Part shown: one piece after another, positions 1 to 5,936 of the stretch
Position numbering within the stretch: the first letter of the stretch is position 1
Layout: every line of letters begins with the position of its first letter
Assembly (NCBI GenBank): GCA_016926925.1
Contig: JAFGNQ010000036.1
Location: forward strand, 1 to 11,977
DNA from: Candidatus Aminicenantota bacterium
Lineage (GTDB): Bacteria; Acidobacteriota; Aminicenantia; Aminicenantales; Aminicenantaceae
DNA length: 11,977 nt
Direction of reading: 5' to 3'
Notes under the pieces: model-generated
Told to the model about the DNA's origin: nothing
Seen by the model: the letters and a program-made list of their open reading frames with translations, nothing else
Database searches by the model: none
Translations under genes and position numbers: made by a program

Positions 1-229
1 GTTCCATTTCGCAGAAGCCATGACAACCCGTGATTTCCAGACCTATGGAATCCCTCAGGTTTTGCTTATCCAGTTCGCTGTTAAGCGCATCGATGATCTG
101 AAGTGCCCCGCTCGCCTGCCCGCACGTCCCGGAGGAAACGACTATAATTTTTTTATAATCAGGGCGATGGGAAAGGATAGTCTCTTTCCATTCGTTTAGC
201 TGTTCAGGATTGCTTATCTTGTCCATCAT
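1..229 (-). CDS. nuoF: NuoF/HndC/HydB-like flavoprotein subunit, N-terminal part only (runs off the left edge)
   Basis: Only the first 76 residues are visible (starting MMDKISNPEQ). They form a thioredoxin-like [2Fe-2S] domain of the kind that precedes the FMN/NAD-binding core in NuoF-type subunits of NAD(P)-reducing or bifurcating hydrogenases and related diaphorases. Visible marks are GTCGQASGAL with C36 and GCHGFCEME with C69 and C73. Members such as Thermotoga HydB have one more Cys ahead of the GT, where this protein has Ser-Ser; I remember GTCG-type members with the same three-Cys look. The start ATG (227-229) overlaps the TGA of the NuoE-like gene as ATGA, and a second in-frame ATG follows at once. 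The NADH, FMN and 4Fe-4S domains would lie outside the window, so a stand-alone ferredoxin-like protein (HndB type) cannot be excluded. Confidence 0.75.
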   Translation of the reverse strand, partial: MMDKISNPEQLNEWKETILSHRPDYKKIIVVSSGTCGQASGALQIIDALNSELDKQNLRDSIGLEITGCHGFCEME

Positions 230-681
230 GACGACTCTTTATATTCTTTGAGGATAGAATCGATTTTTTTCACCGTAATCTGGGAATAATACTTGCCGTC
301 CACCACGACCACCGGCCCAATGGCACAACAACCGAGACAATTCACGGTCTCCAGAGTAAATTTTTTATCCGGAGTGGTCTGCCCTGCGTCCACGTCCAGT
401 TTGCGTTCCAGCTCTTCGACGATCTGGGGACCTCCTCTCACATGGCAAGCCGTTCCCAAACAAACAGTGACGATATGCTCTCCACGAGGTTCAAGACTGA
501 AAGCCTTGTAGAAGGTGAGGACACCATAAATCTCGCTTTCCGAAATTTTCAGATGTTTGGATATCTGCATTATGGTTTGAGGTGGAATGTAACCATATTC
601 GGCATGTGTCCTGTGCAGAATATGGATCAACTCTTTTTGATCTGAACCGAACTCCTTTAATAACTCATCCATTGGTTTCAC
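226..681 (-). CDS. nuoE: NuoE/HndA-like [2Fe-2S] thioredoxin-fold subunit
   Basis: This 151-residue protein has the usual length and layout of the 24-kDa/NuoE family: an N-terminal helical bundle (about 1-65, with YGYIPPQ and the ISESEIYGVLTFY block) and a C-terminal thioredoxin-like ferredoxin domain. The four cluster ligands are visible as C74-x4-C79 (CLGTAC) and C115-x3-C119 (CLGCC), followed by AIGPVVVVDG. In complex I and in NAD(P)-linked hydrogenases and formate dehydrogenases, this subunit passes electrons between the flavin subunit and partner clusters. The gene starts with GTG at 679-681, which overlaps the TGA of the upstream gene as GTGA. An ATG three codons later (672) is the alternative start. 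Neither has a clear Shine-Dalgarno sequence, so translational coupling is likely. The gene overlaps the following NuoF-like gene by 4 bp. Without the rest of the cluster I cannot tell complex I from a hydrogenase diaphorase module. Confidence 0.9.
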   Translation of the reverse strand: MKPMDELLKEFGSDQKELIHILHRTHAEYGYIPPQTIMQISKHLKISESEIYGVLTFYKAFSLEPRGEHIVTVCLGTACHVRGGPQIVEELERKLDVDAGQTTPDKKFTLETVNCLGCCAIGPVVVVDGKYYSQITVKKIDSILKEYKESS

Positions 682-1796
682 TTATCAAATTCAAAAATAT
701 TTTTATATTTCATGTCGAACCTTTCTGCAGTACTTTGCCTGACGAGATCTCCATGATAGATATACGTTCCCCTTGTCAAAGCAATATCTTCTTTGAGGGC
801 TTGATCCACTCCATTATCTCCGATATGAAGTAGATAGGACGCAACCAGGTTGGACAAGACCTTTGAAGATGTGCGGCTGACCGTCGAAGTAATGTTCGGA
901 ACACAATAATGAATGACCCCTTCGTCCGTATAGGTAGGCTGTTCCAATGTCGTCAAACGACTCGTTTCGCTGCAGCCACCCTGGTCAATGGCCAGATCGA
1001 TGAGGACAGATCCTTTTCTCATGCTCTTTACCATCTGTCTTGTGATCATGACGGGCGCCCTCTCTCCCGGGCGCAAAACCGCTCCTATCAAAATGTCAGC
1101 TATCTTGACCATCCTCTCAATATTGTATTTGCTGGACATAAGAGTGATCACTCTACCTGATGTCATTTCTTCGATAGCCCTCATCCTCTCCATATTGCTG
1201 CTCAGAGAGATCGTATGTGCGCCTGCACCGAGCATAGCCCTAATGGCGCTCCTAGCTAAAACTCTGCTCCCGATGATGACGGCTGTGGCAGGAGGGACGC
1301 TCACGACTCCACCGATAACCACTCCCCTCCCCCCGAGATTCGTCTGCAAATAATGTCCGGAAATGACCAAACACATCTGCCCGGCAATCTCGCTCAGGCA
1401 TTCCAGAAAAGGAAGGCTTTCGTCCTCATCCTGAACAATTTCGTAGCCGATCATCGTCACTTTTTTCTTAAGGAGTGTCTCGACGTTACATTTTTTGGCT
1501 ACAGCGAGATGATGAAAACCGAATAAAATCTGGCCTTCCTTGATAAGCCCGCATTCCTCCTCATTCAACGGGGATATGTTGAGCACCAAATCCGAGCGGC
1601 CGAAGACCTCTTCCTTCGTGAAGACGATATTGCCTCCAAGCGAGGCGTATTCTTCGTTCGTGTAGCCGGCTTTCAATCCTGCTCCGGCTTGAATGTAGAT
1701 CCCATGTCCTTGATCGACAAGAATGGACACAGAGCTCGGAGTCAATCCAGTCCGATTTTCGATCTTCGAACTTTCGTTGATCACACCGATATTCAT
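678..1796 (-). CDS. Divergent alanine dehydrogenase / PNT-family protein with altered catalytic and cofactor sites
   Basis: The 372-residue protein aligns along its length with alanine dehydrogenases (NAD-linked alanine to pyruvate), including SEIAGQM, LGGRGVVIGGV, ILIGAVLRPGERAP, DLAIDQGGC and HYCVPN. Using Mycobacterium tuberculosis Ald numbering from memory, substrate Arg15 (here R15), His96 (H96), Glu118 (E119), Asp270 (D271) and Asn300 (N301) are retained. The catalytic Lys75 is Ser75 in an ungapped stretch (DLVLNIS). The Rossmann loop, normally GxGxxG, reads GSRVLA (176-181). The acidic residue after beta-2 that holds the NAD ribose is Ser (LSSN). Alanine dehydrogenase activity is therefore doubtful; an altered-specificity dehydrogenase, a transhydrogenase-alpha relative or a redox-sensing subunit are possibilities. 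I chose the ATG at 1796 over an in-frame GTG at 1823: the ATG has a strong ribosome site, matches the family N-terminus, and the GTG lies at the predicted transcription start. The stop overlaps the NuoE-like start. Confidence 0.85.
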   Translation of the reverse strand: MNIGVINESSKIENRTGLTPSSVSILVDQGHGIYIQAGAGLKAGYTNEEYASLGGNIVFTKEEVFGRSDLVLNISPLNEEECGLIKEGQILFGFHHLAVAKKCNVETLLKKKVTMIGYEIVQDEDESLPFLECLSEIAGQMCLVISGHYLQTNLGGRGVVIGGVVSVPPATAVIIGSRVLARSAIRAMLGAGAHTISLSSNMERMRAIEEMTSGRVITLMSSKYNIERMVKIADILIGAVLRPGERAPVMITRQMVKSMRKGSVLIDLAIDQGGCSETSRLTTLEQPTYTDEGVIHYCVPNITSTVSRTSSKVLSNLVASYLLHIGDNGVDQALKEDIALTRGTYIYHGDLVRQSTAERFDMKYKNIFEFDK

Positions 1797-1799
1797 TTG

Positions 1800-1806
1800 C
1801 TCCTCC
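1800..1806 (-). promoter_or_regulatory. Ribosome binding site that fixes the start of the Ald-like gene
   Basis: On the minus strand GGAGGAG lies three bases upstream of the ATG at 1796, and its GGAGG core has a 5-base spacing. The in-frame GTG at 1823 has no such site. This decides the start, shortening the protein by nine residues compared with the longest frame. Confidence 0.8.
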
Positions 1807-1826
1807 AATATCTGAAAGGACACATA

Positions 1827-1854
1827 AATATATCAGATAAAAAGCTTAAGTCAA
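1827..1854 (-). promoter_or_regulatory. Sigma70-type promoter for the Ald-like/NuoE/NuoF unit
   Basis: On the minus strand a -35 box TTGACT (1849-1854) and a -10 box TATATT (1827-1832) are separated by 16 bases. Both are one mismatch from consensus. The expected transcription start is near 1820, giving a short leader of about 25 bases before the ATG at 1796. No operator or riboswitch-like structure is evident in that leader. The 190 bp upstream, back to the antiporter stop at 2045, shows no convincing terminator hairpin, so read-through from upstream is also possible. Confidence 0.7.
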
Positions 1855-2044
1855 CACCATTCGAAGAATCAAGGGAAAATACGGTTTAATATCCTTTTAT
1901 CTCAAAATTTCCCGTGTTCTTTTCTATGAAAACAGAGGTTGAACGGCAATCATTCCCTCCATATCTTTTCGCCTCGGCTGCACGGACACATCACCCATGA
2001 CTCAAACCTCGATCAAATCCTGAGGAAACCAAAGGCAGCCATGT

Positions 2045-3028
2045 TCAAGCAAAAAAGCTGAGGGTTAGGAAAAGATAAAGGATGTAGAGCAGGAAGAGCA
2101 GCACTCCTGTGATTTTCCCCAGACGGCAACCTATACGCATGCCCACAAGCATGACCGTAACGACGAGAATCATAAAAGGAAAGGCGAAATTGATGATGTC
2201 CAGATCCACGTTGATCGGACGGACGATGGACGAAACGCCAATGATCCAGAGCACATTGAGCACGTCGGCACCGATAATATTGCCTACGGCAATTTCTCCC
2301 TCTCCCTTTAAAGCGGCTGTAATGCACGTGCTGATTTCGGGAAGGGATGTCCCTATGGCAACCACCGTCGCTCCGATGACTATATCGGAAACAGAAAAGT
2401 AAAGAGCGATTCTCTCGGCGGCCCAAACAATGCCCCTGGAAGTCAAGACAACGCCAATCAATCCAAAAAGAAAGAGCGTGACGGGCCGCCTCAACTGTGA
2501 TTTTTGGGAACGGAATGCATTCCTGCGTTTGTGATGCGATGGGATATCGCCTTCAGCATCCGTCTTGAGTCCAAAATCGGGATTCTTGAAAATCAGGAAG
2601 AAATAAACGACGAGCAAACCGAGCAGGGAGGCGCCCTCGATACGACCCAATGTCCCGTTCCGAGCCAACAAATAGGCAAAAAAATCAATGAACAATAGAA
2701 AAACACCTACGATCTTGAGCATGCGGCAGTTCACCATGATGGCAGCGGGGGCAAGGACAGCAGCCAGGGCGAGTGCAATCCCATCATCGCAGATAACGGA
2801 TCCGATCGCATTCCCGAGTGCAATCTCCGGTTTTCCCAGGAAAGAGGCGAATACAGACACTCCGAATTCAGGAGCAGTGGTCGCCAGACCTACGAGAAAG
2901 ATACCGATTATCAGCTTGGGAATGTTCAATATAAGTGCGATTTCTGAGGCTCCGTCGACAAAAAAATCAGCGCATTTGAACAACAGGGCAAAGGCAGCCA
3001 GCAAAACAGCAAAATAAAGAATAAGCAT
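2045..3028 (-). CDS. Na+/Ca2+ exchanger (CaCA) family antiporter, YrbG-like
   Basis: This 327-residue protein is very hydrophobic, with about ten membrane segments in two homologous halves split by a charged loop (about 150-182, containing SHHKRRNAFRSQK). The alpha-1 repeat reads LATTAPEF (49-55) then LGNAIGSVICD (71-81). The alpha-2 repeat reads IGTSLPE (225-231) then VGNIIGADVLN (248-258). These are the ion-binding repeats of cation/Ca2+ exchangers in the cytoplasmic membrane, which usually exchange Ca2+ for Na+ or H+. E54, E231 and D255 match the acidic ligands of the archaeal NCX_Mj structure. The alpha-1 position that is usually Asn (GSN) is Val78, so the ion site may differ. The ATG at 3028 follows the amidohydrolase TAG with no spacer and lacks a Shine-Dalgarno sequence, which points to translational coupling. 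The transported ion cannot be settled from sequence. Confidence 0.9.
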   Translation of the reverse strand: MLILYFAVLLAAFALLFKCADFFVDGASEIALILNIPKLIIGIFLVGLATTAPEFGVSVFASFLGKPEIALGNAIGSVICDDGIALALAAVLAPAAIMVNCRMLKIVGVFLLFIDFFAYLLARNGTLGRIEGASLLGLLVVYFFLIFKNPDFGLKTDAEGDIPSHHKRRNAFRSQKSQLRRPVTLFLFGLIGVVLTSRGIVWAAERIALYFSVSDIVIGATVVAIGTSLPEISTCITAALKGEGEIAVGNIIGADVLNVLWIIGVSSIVRPINVDLDIINFAFPFMILVVTVMLVGMRIGCRLGKITGVLLFLLYILYLFLTLSFFA

Positions 3029-4723
3029 CTATTTTTTGTAAATGACCTTTCCGTCAAAGAGAGTTATTTTGACCTCTGTGTCGATTATGTCTTCGGGCGG
3101 AATTTCGAAGAGATTTTGATTGAGGACAACGATATCCGCAAACTTCCCCGACTCAAGAGACCCCTTTTCATTTTCTGCGAATTCAGCAAAGGCCGCGTTA
3201 ATGGTGTATCCCTTAATGGCCTCTTCCAAAGATATTTTTTGTTCTGGGAACCAACCGTCAGGATTTTTTCCATCGAGCGTCCGGCGGGTAACAGCGGCAT
3301 ATATTCCTGTTATCGGATTCAGCGGCGCTACGGTCCAGTCGGACCCGCAGGCCAACAGAACATTGTTATCCAAGAAAGATTTAAAGGCGTAAGTACTTCG
3401 GGCTCTCTCGTGGCCAATTTTTTTCTCGGCCCATCTCCCGTCATCGATTGCATGGTACGGCTGCACCGAAGCTACAATTCCCAGTTTTGCAAAACGTTCA
3501 AAGTCCCCGGAGGCCATATGCTGGGCATGTTCGATCCGCCAACGCCGATCCCTTTCACCATCTTCGTTGATAACACGTTCCATGATATCAACAATGTCAT
3601 GAATGGCTTTATCTCCTATAGCATGAATGGCGACCTGAAGCCCGGACTCATCGGCCGCTTTTATCCGCTCTTCCATGATTCCGTCAGGAAACATATCTGC
3701 GGCAAGAATACCGCTCTTTGTCGGATCATCGGTATACGGTTCAAAAAACAGGGCGGTGAACGATCCCAACGACCCGTCTGCAAATCCCTTCAACCCCCCG
3801 ATTTTCAGTTTATCGTTTTCGGAGGGGATCTCGAATTTTAGCTCGTCAATGCGGTTTCCGTCTTTTATGGCGATGTACACATTGAACCTTGCCGTCAATT
3901 CATTTTCTTCCAACAACTGCCGGTAGATCTCCAGATTGTGATAATCTCCTGTTTGAGTCGGATAAGCCATCTCATGTATGGAGGTCAATCCAAAGCCGGC
4001 CGCACGCTGCAAAGCCCTTTGGATCGCATTTTTCTTTTCTTGAAGACCTATATCGGGGATCTTATTTGCCACAAGATCCATGGCGGCATCCTTCAGGATT
4101 CCCGTTGGTTCGCCCGTTTGCGGATCCTTGAGAATCTCTCCTCCTGAGGGAGAGACGGTCTCTCTCGTGATACCGGCCATTTTGAGAGCAAGACTGTTGG
4201 CGAGCGCCATGTGGCCGTCATACCGGTTAATAAAGACGGGGTTCTCCCGGGTCAGCTCGTCTATCCATTCTTTTCGCGGCATTTCGGGCGAGTCGAACTT
4301 CTGCTGGTCCCAACTCCCGTCAAGAACCCATCCTCCCTTTCCCAGCTCCTCTGCCTTTTCTTTAATTCTCCCGATAAAGGCCTCTCTACTCTGCACGTCC
4401 TTCAGTTGAACGCTTGAAAGAGCAAGCGCTCCATCCAAAAAATGCGTATGGGAATCGATCAACCCGGGAAGGACAAAGGCGCCATTCAAGTCTATGGTTT
4501 CAGTGAGGTCACCAACCATTTTCTTGATTTCATCAGATGTACCTACACTCAGAATTCTGTTTCCTCTAACAGCCAAAGCTTGAGCCCAGGGCTGGGCGGG
4601 ATTCACGGTCCAAATCTTGCCATTAAGCAAGACAAGATCGGCCACATCGGTTTTCTTTTCGGAAACACAGGACATGGTTCCGAAGAATAACGCAACGAGC
4701 AGCACGACGGAAAGGGCTTTCAT
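3029..4723 (-). CDS. Amidohydrolase family 3 (YtcJ/NfdA-like) metal-dependent hydrolase, predicted lipoprotein
   Basis: The 564-residue protein begins with a signal peptide and a lipobox-like end (MKALSVVLLVALFFGTMSC, Cys19), so it is probably lipid-anchored outside the cytoplasmic membrane. The amidohydrolase fold follows: DSHTHF with metal ligands H92/H94, HAIGD with H367, EHAQH with H399, and the late Asp in CGSDW (D462). The terminal strands (LVLLNGKIWTV near the N-terminus, FADIVVLNQNLF near the C-terminus) form the usual composite beta-sandwich. Relatives hydrolyse N-formyl or other amide bonds, but the substrate here is unknown. I start at the ATG at 4723, which has a strong ribosome site and opens a proper signal peptide; a frame extending to 4765 adds 14 polar residues that would hide it. 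The gene runs directly into the antiporter gene. Confidence 0.88.
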   Translation of the reverse strand: MKALSVVLLVALFFGTMSCVSEKKTDVADLVLLNGKIWTVNPAQPWAQALAVRGNRILSVGTSDEIKKMVGDLTETIDLNGAFVLPGLIDSHTHFLDGALALSSVQLKDVQSREAFIGRIKEKAEELGKGGWVLDGSWDQQKFDSPEMPRKEWIDELTRENPVFINRYDGHMALANSLALKMAGITRETVSPSGGEILKDPQTGEPTGILKDAAMDLVANKIPDIGLQEKKNAIQRALQRAAGFGLTSIHEMAYPTQTGDYHNLEIYRQLLEENELTARFNVYIAIKDGNRIDELKFEIPSENDKLKIGGLKGFADGSLGSFTALFFEPYTDDPTKSGILAADMFPDGIMEERIKAADESGLQVAIHAIGDKAIHDIVDIMERVINEDGERDRRWRIEHAQHMASGDFERFAKLGIVASVQPYHAIDDGRWAEKKIGHERARSTYAFKSFLDNNVLLACGSDWTVAPLNPITGIYAAVTRRTLDGKNPDGWFPEQKISLEEAIKGYTINAAFAEFAENEKGSLESGKFADIVVLNQNLFEIPPEDIIDTEVKITLFDGKVIYKK

Positions 4724-4729
4724 ATCAAT

Positions 4730-4736
4730 CCTCCTC
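4730..4736 (-). promoter_or_regulatory. Ribosome binding site that fixes the start of the amidohydrolase
   Basis: GAGGAGG on the minus strand lies six bases before the ATG at 4723. It selects the start that leaves the lipoprotein signal peptide at the true N-terminus. Confidence 0.75.
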
Positions 4737-4826
4737 GATTCGCAAGTTATCTTTACCTGAATCATTTCCGGAAAACGCCGAGGTTCAATCCAACTAAGTC
4801 AAAACAAAAAGACAGAATCCGGCACG

Positions 4827-4839
4827 TGAATAATCCAGG
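4827..4839 (+). repeat. Copy 1 of a 13-bp dispersed motif, just downstream of the MBL gene
   Basis: TGAATAATCCAGG sits one base beyond the stop of the MBL-fold gene. With four preceding bases it matches 15 of 17 bases of the copy at 5659-5671 on the far side of the same gene. It is preceded by GAATCCGG (4815-4822), whose reverse complement CCGGATTC follows the other copy. Confidence 0.5.
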
Positions 4840-4840
4840 C

Positions 4841-5617
4841 TCATAGCACAATTCTCATGAAATCCGAAGGGAGAATCAAATCTCCTTTGTAGTTCTCTCT
4901 TATCTCTTGTTCGATCTCCGACATAGAGTAATCGATTTCTCCGAAAAAATGGCAGGGAATCAAGCATCCGACACCAGCCTGCAGTGCATGCTTTCCCAAT
5001 TCCAATGAATTTGTGTGCATTGTTTTTAATGAAGGGAATCTTTTAAAAAATCGGGAAGGAGCACTGCAATCATGAATGAGGAAATCGATATCTTTGGCCT
5101 TCTCAAACAGGGGGGGGTGAACAGGCGTATCTCCGGAATACAGTAAAGTTTTCTGTTCGAGGCTGAAAGTAAAATGATAGGCAAGAGACGAACTGGCATG
5201 GGGAACAGGTAATCCGACAAATCGAATCGACTGTCCAAGAATGGACGCTGTGTTCGGACCGATCGCAATGAAATTCACACGGCACTTGATCTTAGCGTCC
5301 AGAAGGTGGAACAAATCGAGAAGCCGACGGCAAAAGTCAATAGTCTTTTCAGAGCCGTAGAGATCTATGGCCATTTCCATCAGCATCAAGCCATGGATGA
5401 GAGAGGGAAGCCCGTATATATGATCGGGATGGGTATGAGTGACAAGAATGGTCTGTATAGCGGCGGGATCAAATCCCAACTTCTTGATCTTCTGCAAAAC
5501 AGAGCCTGGACAATCGACCAATATCAAAATGTCGTCATGATCTATGAGGAAAGAGGTGTTGTCCCTGTCAACGGTGGCGACAGATCCTCCCGAGCCCAGG
5601 AAAAAAACTTCAGCCAT
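4841..5617 (-). CDS. MBL-fold metallo-hydrolase (RNase Z/arylsulfatase-like branch)
   Basis: The 258-residue protein has the metallo-beta-lactamase fold: an opening beta-strand with GSGGSVATVDRDNTSF, the zinc motif HTHPDH (H61, H63, D65, H66), H140 (VPHASSS), the bridging Asp in SGDT (D163), and a late HFFGEID (H223). The order of motifs is like RNase Z, but the protein is some 50 residues shorter than typical RNase Z, and I see no clear exosite arm, so tRNA 3'-processing is not supported. A small-molecule phosphodiesterase or esterase-type hydrolase is as likely. No signal peptide is present, so it should be cytoplasmic. The ATG at 5617 has only a weak upstream GGAT. The gene stands 117 bp ahead of the amidohydrolase gene and is bracketed by two copies of a short repeat. 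Confidence 0.85.
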   Translation of the reverse strand: MAEVFFLGSGGSVATVDRDNTSFLIDHDDILILVDCPGSVLQKIKKLGFDPAAIQTILVTHTHPDHIYGLPSLIHGLMLMEMAIDLYGSEKTIDFCRRLLDLFHLLDAKIKCRVNFIAIGPNTASILGQSIRFVGLPVPHASSSLAYHFTFSLEQKTLLYSGDTPVHPPLFEKAKDIDFLIHDCSAPSRFFKRFPSLKTMHTNSLELGKHALQAGVGCLIPCHFFGEIDYSMSEIEQEIRENYKGDLILPSDFMRIVL

Positions 5618-5936
5618 GAAATCCAGGATAGTTGAATTACCGTCTTAAATCAACCTCGTGAATAACCCAGGACCCGGATTCTTCATAAAAACCGCCGTTC
5701 GTCACAATTCATATCCATCGAAAACCTCCTGCCAGATATCATGCGCCTCAAACGAACAGCGGCACACGTTTGGCGTTTGCTCCTATCCTCCTTATGTGAT
5801 GTAAACGAAAGATGAAGCGATCTTCTTCACGATCCCCATAGTTCAACCGCATAAATGGAAATCAAGGATCTGATGCTGAGCGAGTGAGTGTATTAATCGG
5901 GTTGCAATCGGAACGGCAATTAGGTAAAAATGAGGC
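5618..5936. other. Divergent intergenic region between the MBL gene and the GHMP kinase gene
   Basis: I find no gene of normal size in these 319 bp. The stretch holds the second copy of the dispersed motif (5659-5671), and on the minus strand a perfect AGGAGG six bases before an ATG at 5718 that opens an 11-codon frame ending at 5683. That frame overlaps a 13-codon frame (5686-5645) as ATGA. Both strands should need promoters here. I could pick out only weak candidates, for example TTGCTC with TGTAAA at 17-base spacing near 5775-5805 on the plus strand, and I do not call any. Confidence 0.6.
5659..5671 (+). repeat. Copy 2 of the 13-bp dispersed motif, upstream of the MBL gene
   Basis: TGAATAACCCAGG differs from copy 1 at one base within the 13, is in the same orientation, and is followed by CCGGATTC (5674-5681). 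The MBL gene therefore lies between direct copies of the motif with an inverted 8-bp sequence outside them. Confidence 0.5.

Noticed and set aside
1824..1854. AT-rich stretch as a possible end of a mobile element or a riboswitch
   Set aside because: It is fully explained by the -10 and -35 promoter boxes, and the leader is too short for an aptamer.
2013..2426. Minus-strand frame overlapping the antiporter in another phase, which could suggest a frameshift
   Set aside because: The antiporter frame is complete with both alpha repeats and all membrane segments, so no frameshift is needed.
3116..3841. Long plus-strand open frame opposite the amidohydrolase (241 codons)
   Set aside because: It is a shadow of the clear amidohydrolase coding frame, with no ribosome site and no family resemblance.
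4800..4840. T-rich tract on the minus strand after the MBL gene as an intrinsic terminator
   Set aside because: The T-run is present, but I could not find a stable stem immediately before it.
4841..5617. Annotating the MBL protein as RNase Z
   Set aside because: The motif order is similar, but the protein is short and shows no clear exosite arm, so only the fold is called.
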